Shown here one piece after another: positions 1 to 7,387 of a stretch of 33,303 bases of DNA (its first letter is position 1; each line of letters starts with the position of its first letter). Location of the stretch: assembly GCA_017624275.1 (NCBI GenBank), contig JAGANG010000039.1:1-33303 (forward strand), written 5' to 3'. Origin of the DNA: Spirochaetales bacterium (GTDB taxonomy: Bacteria; Spirochaetota; GWE2-31-10). Both the position numbers and the translations under genes were made by a program. The notes below the pieces were generated by a model. It did no database searches and was not told the origin of the DNA. It was given only the letters and a program-made list of their open reading frames with translations.

Positions 1-56
1 CGAACCGCTATTGCAAGGATGAAAACCTTGTGTCCTAACCGTTAGACGAATTCGAC
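1..56 (-). tRNA. tRNA-Glu (TTC), 3' part cut by window start
   Basis: On the minus strand the 5' acceptor strand, a D arm (GTCT/GGAC) and an anticodon arm CAAGG-TTTTCAT-CCTTG are visible, giving anticodon TTC (Glu). The T arm and 3' acceptor run off the window. It lies directly downstream of tRNA-Lys on the same strand, so the two are probably cotranscribed. Confidence 0.85.
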
Positions 57-67
57 ATTTAAAAGAA

Positions 68-140
68 TGACCTGCAAAGGATTCGAACCTTTGACCCACG
101 CCTTAAAAGGGCGTTGCTCTACCAACTGAGCTAGCAGGTC
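68..140 (-). tRNA. tRNA-Lys (TTT)
   Basis: A complete 73-nt cloverleaf is visible on the minus strand: acceptor GACCTGC/GCAGGTC, D arm GCTC/GAGC, anticodon stem ACGCC/GGCGT with loop CTTTTAA (anticodon TTT), T stem AAAGG/CCTTT with loop TTCGAAT, discriminator A. CCA is not encoded. It precedes tRNA-Glu by 11 nt. Confidence 0.96.
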
Positions 141-160
141 AGTGCGTTAATTACATGCGT

Positions 161-190
161 ATTAAAACCATTTTTTATTTCGTTTGTCAA
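161..190 (-). promoter_or_regulatory. Promoter of the tRNA-Lys/tRNA-Glu operon
   Basis: On the minus strand TTGACA (185-190) is followed after 18 bp by TTTAAT (161-166), about 20 nt upstream of the tRNA-Lys 5' end. The same 18-bp spacing recurs at other strong promoters in the window. Confidence 0.65.
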
Positions 191-210
191 CAAAAAAATA
201 TATTTTTATT

Positions 211-264
211 AAAAAAACGCCGGACAACCAACTTTCTTTATTAAAGGAGCTGTGATTGCCCGGC
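211..264 (-). terminator. Terminator of the chemoreceptor gene
   Basis: Minus-strand hairpin with arms GCCGGGCAA (256-264) and TTGTCCGGC (219-227), one G-T pair, followed by a U-tract (211-217). It lies about 20 nt after the stop codon of the upstream minus-strand CDS. Confidence 0.8.
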
Positions 265-285
265 AGAAGATTTCTTTTGTTTAAA

Positions 286-1740
286 TTAATTTCCTACTAA
301 CTGTGTTAAATGACGAATTTCACTGTCAAACTCTTTTGTAGTAGATTCAATTTCTTTTGACATATCAAAGTTTTCATTAGATGTTTGGCTGATAACTTCC
401 AAGGCTCTTGCGATTTCACGACCGCCTTTATCAAGCTCTTGGGTAGCAAAAGATATTTGTTGGAATACTTTTGTTATTTCTTCAAGTTTTATAGAAACGT
501 CATTGTATGTTTCGGCAACATCTTTGTTTAAATCTGAAGTTTTATTGATTTTTATTTTTGATTCACGTAATAAATCACCTACTTCAGAAGCTGCACGAGT
601 AGATTTTTCCGCCAATTTTCGGATTTCTGTAGCAACGACAGCAAAACCTTTTCCGGCATCTCCGGCACGTGCGGCTTCTATCGCAGCGTTCAACGCAAGT
701 AAGTTTGTATTTTCGGCGATTTCATTGATAGCGTCGATACTTTCAATCATTCTTTGACTGAATAAAACCAAGTCGTGCATTTCGGATGAACTGGAATGTA
801 GTGATTTAGTACCTTTTTCTGAGTCAATTGCAACTTTTTCTATTTCACCGTAAACAAGTGTAGTATTTTTTGCAATTTCTTCGATACTGGACATCAATTC
901 TTCTGTAGAAGACGCAATTTCTTCAATTCCTGAAGCTTGAGACTCGGAAGCTTCACTTAATTTTTCTGCGTAATCGGCATTGGAAGTACTTAATTTTTTA
1001 AGTTTTTCAGATAAATCTTTTACTCCAAAAACTATTTCTTCCATTTTTTTATTTTGTTCATTTGTTCTTTTTTCGTTTATATTGACAGTGGAAAGCAAAA
1101 CTTTAATGTAATTGATTACACGTAATCCAAACAAAGCAGACATTATATAACAAGCTACACGAATTCCCAATTCTGCACGCATATTAAACAGTGTGTCTAC
1201 ATATTCTTGACCGTTGAATTCCATGTGAAGTACGATAAAGAAGAATAAAAAGTCGGCAATTGTTATGAATATACTTGTTATAACTAAGACTCTTTTACTC
1301 ATAAATAAAACAGAGAAAAGTATTATACAAAGTCCCAACATCCAAACTTGATGATTGTATCCTAAACAAACATATGAATATAACGGAACTATTGAACCCA
1401 ATGTTATAGGAATAATGTATTTTAATACTGAATGTGCTTTTTTAAAGAAGAAGAAAATTATTGTAGGGATTAAATTCATTGCAGAAAATCCTACAGTGAA
1501 AATAATGAGTTGCATTTTAAAATCATCAAATGAACGTTGTTGAACTATTTGTGAGATTAAAAAAAGCAATTCTCCCAAGACCATCGTAATCCAAACTGTA
1601 GCGATAGCGAAAATATTCAGTTTCTTATTTTCGGTGTTCATAACAGAATTTGCTTCTTGTCCGACTTGTGAAATTTCAGAGATTTTTTTAATCCCTTGAT
1701 CTAATTTGCTCTTTATTTTTTCTTTTACGTTTTTTGCCAT
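286..1740 (-). CDS. Methyl-accepting chemotaxis protein with six-helix membrane sensor region
   Basis: This 484-residue protein relays a signal to the CheA/CheW chemotaxis array. Six hydrophobic segments (about residues 42-66, 77-99, 107-127, 132-147, 150-172, 191-213) form the N-terminal half. There is no periplasmic ligand domain between two helices as in classical receptors, so sensing is probably within the membrane. From about residue 230 a long coiled coil follows. Its tip (residues 340-380) carries the highly conserved hairpin with [18 protein letters not shown] and the GKGFAVVA and EIRKLAE motifs. No C-terminal CheR-binding pentapeptide (NWETF type) is seen. The start is ATG with only a weak upstream AGAGTGG ribosome site. 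A sigma-28-like promoter lies 62 nt upstream and a clear terminator follows. The ligand cannot be told from sequence. Confidence 0.93.
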   Translation of the reverse strand: MAKNVKEKIKSKLDQGIKKISEISQVGQEANSVMNTENKKLNIFAIATVWITMVLGELLFLISQIVQQRSFDDFKMQLIIFTVGFSAMNLIPTIIFFFFKKAHSVLKYIIPITLGSIVPLYSYVCLGYNHQVWMLGLCIILFSVLFMSKRVLVITSIFITIADFLFFFIVLHMEFNGQEYVDTLFNMRAELGIRVACYIMSALFGLRVINYIKVLLSTVNINEKRTNEQNKKMEEIVFGVKDLSEKLKKLSTSNADYAEKLSEASESQASGIEEIASSTEELMSSIEEIAKNTTLVYGEIEKVAIDSEKGTKSLHSSSSEMHDLVLFSQRMIESIDAINEIAENTNLLALNAAIEAARAGDAGKGFAVVATEIRKLAEKSTRAASEVGDLLRESKIKINKTSDLNKDVAETYNDVSIKLEEITKVFQQISFATQELDKGGREIARALEVISQTSNENFDMSKEIESTTKEFDSEIRHLTQLVGN

Positions 1741-1801
1741 AAAAAACCACTCTTATTATAAATTTCGGAAATTACCGATGTTTTGTTCCTATCTTTAAAT
1801 A

Positions 1802-1828
1802 CTATCGGATTTCAATAAAGTTTTATTA
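1802..1828 (-). promoter_or_regulatory. Candidate sigma-28 promoter of the chemoreceptor gene
   Basis: On the minus strand TAAT (1825-1828), 15 bp, TCCGATAG (1802-1809) resembles the FliA/sigma-28 consensus TAAA-N15-GCCGATAA. Chemoreceptor genes are typical sigma-28 targets, which supports the reading. The match is imperfect at both boxes. Confidence 0.45.
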
Positions 1829-2022
1829 ATGCAAAATTATGGAAACACAAAAAATATTTTGATAATTCTACAAAATGGCTATTTAAAACTTTTCTCATAA
1901 AGGCTTTTGTGTTACATTGCTTTGTTTTTCAACATTTCTTTGAGAGTATAAATAGAAAATATTACAAAAAAAATTAATAATTTCACGCTTGTGTTTGTGT
2001 GAAAAAAATGAATGGAGAAAAT

Positions 2023-3603
2023 ATGTACAAAAAAATTATTATTGGAGCCGGTCTCGGCGGTTTGATTCATGGGATTTTGCATAAAATGGCTCGTCCGGAT
2101 GACGAAGTCGTGATTTATGACGGAAACAGAATACCGGGCGGTTTCTGTACAGCATTCAAGAAACATACTACTTATCAAAATGAAAAAATTACTTATACGG
2201 TAAATATTCCTTTAATAACAAGTGATTTTCAGCCCGGTGATCCTTTGGCAAATTTACTTGATTATATGGGAGTAAAAAATCTTAACTGGAAAGTTATAGA
2301 TAATTTGTTTGAATATTATCCTCTAAATGAAGAACCTTTTGTTTTGCGTGGAAAAGATCCAGAATCTTTGGCAAATTTGGCGTCATCTCCTAAGGAAAAA
2401 GCTAATGTTATGAAGTTCTTTTCAATGATGAAGAAATTTTATAACGATTTAATGGAAAAATGCCATTTGTTCCCTAATCCGATTGAAGCAATCGGAATGC
2501 TTTGTCGTACACCTAGTGCAATTATTCGAATTCTGACAGACGGAACTTATTTAAAAACTATAGATAAAATCGGAATTAAAACACAAACGATTCGTGAAAT
2601 CTTATGTGCGGCTGAAGCTTTTTTGGGTGTAGAAGCTGATTTGGTAAGTTCTGCGGCTGAACTTTCTATGATTCAGAGTTTTTTACAAAATACATCTTTG
2701 CAGCCTACCGACGGCGATACATTCCAGACATTAAGTGATAATCTTGCCGAACGTTTTAAAGAGTTGGGCGGAAAATTAGAATTGCAGACTCGTGTTAAGA
2801 AAGTTACTTTCCAAGGTAAAAAAGCTACCGGTGTAATTATCGGAAATGAAAATATTTCAGCGGACAGCGTAGTTATTGCAACAGCTCAAGATGTTATTGC
2901 ACCGTTGATAGAAGACGGAGCTTATATTTCTTCTATTAAAAAGAGATTGAAAAAAATTGAGAAGTTGCCGCCGCCGAATTCAGATTATTATTCTTATTTC
3001 CTTATTGATAAAAAAGCAATCGAAGAAAAACCTGAACTTTTGAATACTGCTTATCATATTTATAAATTGCCTGAAAACAATGAAATTGATAACTGGAAAT
3101 TGCCGGTGTGGGTGCCGAACGAATTAATAAACGATAAATATTATGTACTTACAATGGTAATTACTGAAAAGGATCAGAATAAGATTGATGAATGGGTAAA
3201 ATTACGTGATACAAATCTTCAAAAATACACGGAAGAAAAAGAAAAAATGGCGTGGAAGTTCATCAAAACTTTACAAGATGTAGAACCGTTATTTGTTAAA
3301 TATCCTCCGTTGAAACATTTGATGACAATGAGTCCGGCATCTTATAATCCGTACGGGTCAAAATATCCGTTAAGCGGTTTGGCTCCGGTTCCGGAAAATT
3401 TCTTATTGAACAGAATGACTCCTGTTATATTGGACAATTTATTTCTTTCCGGAAATTCAAATTTCTGTTGCGGAGTTTGGGGAGCTATGGCAGGTGCATG
3501 GCAGAGTTTTGTTTGTGCATATGAAAAAGAATTTGGTATTAAAATCGGTAATCATGATATTTTGTACAAGAGTACATTAAAAAATTTACCTGCAAAAAAA
3601 TAA
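2023..3603 (+). CDS. FAD-dependent oxidoreductase of the phytoene desaturase/retinol saturase type
   Basis: A 526-residue flavoprotein of the CrtI-like amine-oxidase superfamily. The N-terminal dinucleotide-binding motif GAGLGGL begins at about residue 8 and is followed by an acidic strand end and the GGFC motif near residue 40. The C-terminal part (residues around 470-500) has the second FAD contact, GNSNFCCGVWGAMAGA, which resembles the GN..PG.G..GA motif of the family. The reading frame stays open back to a GTG at 1999, but GGAG at 2014-2017 sits 5 nt before the ATG at 2023, so that start is preferred. No carotenoid or quinone gene is nearby, and the gene stands alone between a divergent chemoreceptor and its own terminator. 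The substrate is unknown; family members desaturate or isomerise polyenes. Confidence 0.8.
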   Translation: MYKKIIIGAGLGGLIHGILHKMARPDDEVVIYDGNRIPGGFCTAFKKHTTYQNEKITYTVNIPLITSDFQPGDPLANLLDYMGVKNLNWKVIDNLFEYYPLNEEPFVLRGKDPESLANLASSPKEKANVMKFFSMMKKFYNDLMEKCHLFPNPIEAIGMLCRTPSAIIRILTDGTYLKTIDKIGIKTQTIREILCAAEAFLGVEADLVSSAAELSMIQSFLQNTSLQPTDGDTFQTLSDNLAERFKELGGKLELQTRVKKVTFQGKKATGVIIGNENISADSVVIATAQDVIAPLIEDGAYISSIKKRLKKIEKLPPPNSDYYSYFLIDKKAIEEKPELLNTAYHIYKLPENNEIDNWKLPVWVPNELINDKYYVLTMVITEKDQNKIDEWVKLRDTNLQKYTEEKEKMAWKFIKTLQDVEPLFVKYPPLKHLMTMSPASYNPYGSKYPLSGLAPVPENFLLNRMTPVILDNLFLSGNSNFCCGVWGAMAGAWQSFVCAYEKEFGIKIGNHDILYKSTLKNLPAKK

Positions 3604-3618
3604 TTTAATATTGTTATT

Positions 3619-3659
3619 TAACAGGGCGATTCGGGTTTCCGGGTTGCCCTGTTTTTTTT
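3619..3659 (+). terminator. Terminator after the FAD oxidoreductase
   Basis: Hairpin arms ACAGGGC (3621-3627) and GCCCTGT (3645-3651), then a run of T to 3659. It separates the oxidoreductase from the RNA methyltransferase, which starts 18 nt later. Confidence 0.85.
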
Positions 3660-3676
3660 AGAATAAGGAATCATTT

Positions 3677-4405
3677 ATGGGATTTACGGAAAAAAAATTT
3701 TTATCACTTTCACCTTTAAACAGAACCAAAAAATTTGCTTTCGCACTCAGAGAATTTCTCTATGGGCGTGAGGAGTTAAAATATATTGAAGATTTATTAC
3801 TTTGGTATAATGCGTGTCTGTCACCGGAAGAGCAAATAAGTTGCCCGGAAAATAAAACTCAATGGCAGATTTTGTCTCAAAAATTGTTGCAGCAAATCGG
3901 TGAAGACTATGATTATATTGACGACAAACTTTTTGACAGTGAAATTAATTGTTCCGGAAAAGGTGTGATTTTGCTGGATAATCTGCGAGCTCCTTATAAT
4001 GTCGGAGGAATACTACGGTCGGCAGAAGCTTTTAATGCAGAATCAGTGGCTTTATGCGGAATTACTCCTACTCTTAACAATGCAAAAGTCAAACGAGCTT
4101 CGATGAATGTTCCGATAAAAACAGTGTATTTTGATAATTCTCTTGAAGCTGTAAAATCTTTTAAATCTAAAGGTTTTACTATTATTGCAATAGAAAAATG
4201 TTCCGGTTCAATTGATATTTCTGCTGTAAAAGAATTGCCCGATGTCGAAAAACGAGTTCTTGTTTTAGGTAATGAAGAATTTGGTGTAAGCCAAGAAATT
4301 CTCGAAGTTTCAGATTTGATTATTCATATACCTTTGACCGGTTCTAAAAATTCTTTAAATGTTTGTACTGCTGCAGGAATTGCAATGTATGCTCTTTTGA
4401 AATAA
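3677..4405 (+). CDS. SpoU/TrmH-family RNA 2'-O-methyltransferase
   Basis: This 242-residue protein should transfer a methyl group from S-adenosylmethionine to a ribose 2'-OH of tRNA or rRNA. All three SPOUT motifs are present in the C-terminal half: motif 1 N-V-G-G-I-L-R (residues 108-114), motif 2 GNEEFG (198-203) and motif 3 IPLTG...SLNV (about 218-229). This half folds as the knotted SAM site. The N-terminal 90 residues are a variable substrate-binding extension. The start ATG has AAGGA a few bases upstream. It begins just after a terminator, so it probably has its own promoter or relies on read-through. The exact target nucleotide cannot be assigned. Confidence 0.88.
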   Translation: MGFTEKKFLSLSPLNRTKKFAFALREFLYGREELKYIEDLLLWYNACLSPEEQISCPENKTQWQILSQKLLQQIGEDYDYIDDKLFDSEINCSGKGVILLDNLRAPYNVGGILRSAEAFNAESVALCGITPTLNNAKVKRASMNVPIKTVYFDNSLEAVKSFKSKGFTIIAIEKCSGSIDISAVKELPDVEKRVLVLGNEEFGVSQEILEVSDLIIHIPLTGSKNSLNVCTAAGIAMYALLK

Positions 4406-4410
4406 AAAAA

Positions 4411-4451
4411 AATACCTATTAAACAGGTTAAAAGTTTAATAGGTATTTTTT
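4411..4451. terminator. Bidirectional terminator between convergent genes
   Basis: A perfect 14-bp stem, AATACCTATTAAAC (4411-4424) and its complement (4434-4447), has a 9-nt loop, an A-tract on the left and a T-tract on the right. It can end both the plus-strand methyltransferase and the minus-strand glycosidase transcripts. Confidence 0.9.
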
Positions 4452-4470
4452 ACTTTATATATAAGGAATT

Positions 4471-5751
4471 TTAAGCTTTACCGTAATCATCGGCAGAACC
4501 GAAGATTTTGATTTCTCCCGGTTTTAAGTCTATGTCCAGTTTTACTATGTTACCGTCAAGTCTTTCTTCCGGAGAATAGTCTTTTATATTACCTCGATTT
4601 AAAACTGCTTCTATATTTTCCAAATAAATGTGCTGTGTACTATCTATAGATTTATTTATTATGATAAGTACTTTTTGATCACTCCAATCTTTGCAGAAAC
4701 AGAAAACGTTTTGCCAATTACTCTGGTCGACAATGGTAATAGGGCTTTCTTCGTGTAAAGGTAAAAATGCTTTCTTTACTTCCAAAACTCTTCGAATGTT
4801 TTCTGAAAAATCCATTCCGGTATTTTCCCAGTCTTCCGGTTTTGTTTCTACAGTATTAATTCGTTTTGTAAATGCGTATTCCAAACCTGTAGTAATCATG
4901 AAACCTTTCGAAAATAAGGCAGAAAAATAAATTCGCTGTAAGAAATGACAGATATTCTTATTACATTCAATATATAATCTGTCGGTATCATGACCTGAAG
5001 GGAAAGAAATAGATGCTGCGAATTTTCGAGACATTTCGTATTGTTCAAGACACCAGCTGTCGTTGAAATTCCACCATTTTGAAGAATTGAAAATATAATC
5101 AAAACCACTGTTTGATAATGCTTCGATTTGTACCGGAGTACAACCTAATGTTTCAGCAAGGAAAACTACTTGCGGATATTTTGCTTTTAGGTTAGCTATT
5201 AAATGATTCCAGAAAACATTCGGAATTTGGTAAGCTGCATCGCATCTAAAACCGGAAAATCCCATTGCAATAAAGTATTCACACATATCTTGAAGATATT
5301 TCCATAGAGAATCACGTTCGCTGCTGCCTTCAAGGTTAAATTGAGCTAAATCCCCCCACTCAACAAATTGACCGTTTTCCCACGCCCCCGGACGTTTTAC
5401 TTCACCGTTTTCCAAGAAGTACCATTCTTTGTGCTCTTTTGTTAAAGGTGAATCGATTGCTGTGTGATTTACTACTAAATCCATAAAAACGTCGATACCT
5501 TTTTCTTTGGCTTTGGAAATAAAAAGTTTTACTTGTTCTTCCGGAGTACCGTATTCTGGCAGGAACATCATTTCATTTAGACGATAGTATTCTCTTACAG
5601 AGTAAAGACTGCCGGAAAAGCCCGGATAATGAATAGGGTTTATATAAATACTGTTAAATCCCATATTTTGAATATGGTCTAATGCGGCAATCCAATCATT
5701 AATATTTTTATAAAGTTTAGGATATAGATTGTAAACATATAATGCTTTCAT
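4471..5751 (-). CDS. GH13 (alpha-amylase superfamily) enzyme resembling the GlgE catalytic barrel
   Basis: A 426-residue TIM-barrel glycosidase or glycosyltransferase acting on alpha-glucans. The GH13 signature regions are all present: DLVVNHT (residues 91-97), FRCD with the likely nucleophile D171, FLAE with the likely acid/base E200, and GHD with D255. The stretch from about residue 135 to 230 (DLAQFNLE, FWNHLI, LAETLG, SGFDYIF) looks more like GlgE-type maltosyltransferases (GH13_3) than classical amylases. The protein lacks the extra N-terminal domains of full GlgE (roughly 650-700 residues). No signal peptide is visible, so it is cytoplasmic, perhaps in glycogen or maltodextrin metabolism. 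Its ATG lies 1 nt after the stop of the ornithine carbamoyltransferase gene, with GGAAG as ribosome site inside that gene, so the two are one transcript. Substrate and subfamily are uncertain. Confidence 0.82.
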   Translation of the reverse strand: MKALYVYNLYPKLYKNINDWIAALDHIQNMGFNSIYINPIHYPGFSGSLYSVREYYRLNEMMFLPEYGTPEEQVKLFISKAKEKGIDVFMDLVVNHTAIDSPLTKEHKEWYFLENGEVKRPGAWENGQFVEWGDLAQFNLEGSSERDSLWKYLQDMCEYFIAMGFSGFRCDAAYQIPNVFWNHLIANLKAKYPQVVFLAETLGCTPVQIEALSNSGFDYIFNSSKWWNFNDSWCLEQYEMSRKFAASISFPSGHDTDRLYIECNKNICHFLQRIYFSALFSKGFMITTGLEYAFTKRINTVETKPEDWENTGMDFSENIRRVLEVKKAFLPLHEESPITIVDQSNWQNVFCFCKDWSDQKVLIIINKSIDSTQHIYLENIEAVLNRGNIKDYSPEERLDGNIVKLDIDLKPGEIKIFGSADDYGKA

Positions 5752-5752
5752 A

Positions 5753-6724
5753 TTATTTTCTTCCGCCTCCTATTAATAAAGTCAACATAGCTTTTATTGT
5801 ATGCATTCTGTTTTCTGCTTCTTCGAAAACTAATGAGTTTTGAGATTCAAAAACATCTTCGGTTACTTCCATATAATGAGTACCGTTTTCATGTGATGCC
5901 GGTAAACAATGGAAGAAAACGGAATCTTTTCCGGTAGCTTCCATAAGTTTTTTATTAACTTGATATTTAGTTAATGATTCAATACGTTCTTTTATTCCCG
6001 GTTGATTTTCTTCTCCCATACTTACCCATACATCAGTATAGATGATATCAGCATCTTTTACTGCTTCATATGGATCTTCCGTTAAAACGATAGAAACATT
6101 ATCTTTCATTTCATTGGCTTTCTTTATAATATTTTCTGTAGGGAAAAGATTTTTTGGAGCACCGATTGCAAAATCCATTCCCATACGAACACAGCCTAGC
6201 AATAAACTGTTTGCCATATTGTTTCGTCCGTCACCTACATACGCCATCTTTAATCCTCGGATTTTACCGAAACATTCTTTAGCAGTCATCAAATCGGCAA
6301 GTACTTGTGTAGGATGGAAGTCGTCAGTTAAACCGTTTACAACGGGAACACCGGAATATTCAGCTAGCATTTCAACTGATTTTTGTTCATATCCGCGGTA
6401 TAATATTCCGTCGTACATTCGTCCTAAAACTCTGGCTGTGTCTTTTACAGATTCTTTTTTACCAAGTTGTATTGCATCTTTACCCAAGAACTCAGCATGA
6501 CCGCCTTCGTCAAGGCAGGCAACACTTGTAGCACAACGTGTTCTTGTTGAAGTTTTTTCAAAAATCATTGCAATATTTTTGTCTTTTAAATAGTAATTGT
6601 GAATACCTGCACGTTTCAAACGTTTCAATTCTATAGCCCAATCGATAAAATAAGCAATTTCATCCGGTGTATATTCCATTAAAGTAAGAAGACTTTTACC
6701 AAAAAAATCAGAACGAATTTCCAT
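5753..6724 (-). CDS. argF: Ornithine carbamoyltransferase
   Basis: A 323-residue cytosolic enzyme forming citrulline from ornithine and carbamoyl phosphate, or running in reverse in the arginine deiminase pathway. The carbamoyl-phosphate site STRTR is at residues 59-63, the DDFHPTQ motif follows in the middle, and the ornithine-binding HCLPA lies near residue 273. Length is normal. The segment from STRTRCA through LGRMYDGI resembles both ArcB and E. coli-type ArgF, so anabolic and catabolic roles cannot be told apart. No arcA or arcC is adjacent. AGGAG sits 7 nt before the ATG. A good promoter lies upstream, and the GH13 gene follows by 1 nt in the same operon, an unexpected partner. Confidence 0.94.
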   Translation of the reverse strand: MEIRSDFFGKSLLTLMEYTPDEIAYFIDWAIELKRLKRAGIHNYYLKDKNIAMIFEKTSTRTRCATSVACLDEGGHAEFLGKDAIQLGKKESVKDTARVLGRMYDGILYRGYEQKSVEMLAEYSGVPVVNGLTDDFHPTQVLADLMTAKECFGKIRGLKMAYVGDGRNNMANSLLLGCVRMGMDFAIGAPKNLFPTENIIKKANEMKDNVSIVLTEDPYEAVKDADIIYTDVWVSMGEENQPGIKERIESLTKYQVNKKLMEATGKDSVFFHCLPASHENGTHYMEVTEDVFESQNSLVFEEAENRMHTIKAMLTLLIGGGRK

Positions 6725-6764
6725 AATTTTACTCCTGTAGGAAAATAATCACTTTAATCCACTT

Positions 6765-6793
6765 CTTATATAGTATTTTGCTCATTTTAACAA
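6765..6793 (-). promoter_or_regulatory. Promoter of the argF-GH13 operon
   Basis: Minus-strand TTGTTA (6788-6793), 17 bp, TATAAG (6765-6770). It lies about 40 nt upstream of the argF start. No arginine-repressor-like palindrome was recognised over it. Confidence 0.6.
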
Positions 6794-6848
6794 GGTAGAA
6801 AATATGAAACTTTGTTCATAATGTCTAATTTTAAATTATTTTTGTAAC

Positions 6849-7292
6849 TTATTTCTTTGAATGGAAAACAAAATTTTTGTCTAAAAAGAATTTTATTGTG
6901 TAACCGGCAGCAAGTCCTAAGACTAATCCGAGATATTCCAATTGGAAACAAATCTTAAATGATAATTGTACACCCCAAAAAAGAAGCGTTGTAAAAACAG
7001 AAAATAAAGTATAAAGCCCGATGCCTGCGATTTCCTTTTGCTTAGTCGCATATTTCTCCTTTTTGAACACAAGGAATCGGTCTACCAAATATTTAAAAAC
7101 AAATGCAACGATTGTAGCGATTGCTAATTTTAGCAAAGTTGCGATGTCGATATTTTTATAAAGTATAAAAGAAAAAAAGTTGTTATTAACAGAATAAAGG
7201 ATTTTTTCTGAAACTTTTTGTACGGAAAAGTTTAGTATTGTAGAACATACGGCAAACAGTATGTATAAAAGGTATTGTCTGTTAGTTTTCAT
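6849..7292 (-). CDS. GtrA-like four-helix membrane protein
   Basis: A 147-residue integral membrane protein with four hydrophobic segments in the arrangement of the GtrA/DPMS family. It ends with the family's typical basic-aromatic signature (GYTIKFFLDKNFVF). Family members are thought to help move or present polyprenyl-linked sugars for cell-surface glycosylation. No glycosyltransferase gene is next to it; the nearest is 16 kb away. It begins close to, and divergent from, the membrane LuxR-type gene. No clear ribosome site is visible before the ATG, and no terminator is seen between it and argF, though 124 bp with an argF promoter separate them. Confidence 0.78.
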   Translation of the reverse strand: MKTNRQYLLYILFAVCSTILNFSVQKVSEKILYSVNNNFFSFILYKNIDIATLLKLAIATIVAFVFKYLVDRFLVFKKEKYATKQKEIAGIGLYTLFSVFTTLLFWGVQLSFKICFQLEYLGLVLGLAAGYTIKFFLDKNFVFHSKK

Positions 7293-7336
7293 GGTGATGT
7301 TTATACTTTAAATGTTTAAATAATTCAATCAGCTAC

Positions 7337-7363
7337 TAAACAAGTATGATTCGTTTCCGATAA
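7337..7363 (+). promoter_or_regulatory. Sigma-28 (FliA-type) promoter of the membrane LuxR-type gene
   Basis: TAAA (7337-7340), exactly 15 bp, TCCGATAA (7356-7363) matches the flagellar sigma-28 consensus TAAA-N15-GCCGATAA at all but one defined position. It lies 24 nt before the ATG at 7388, leaving room for a short leader with the AGGA ribosome site. This places the downstream gene in the late flagellar/chemotaxis regulon by inference. Confidence 0.7.
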
Positions 7364-7387
7364 GAGAAAAAAATATCAGGAAAAATC

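Noticed and set aside
6042..6500. 152-codon open frame on the plus strand
   Set aside because: It is antisense to ornithine carbamoyltransferase and shows low-complexity Ser/Pro/Phe content typical of a shadow frame.
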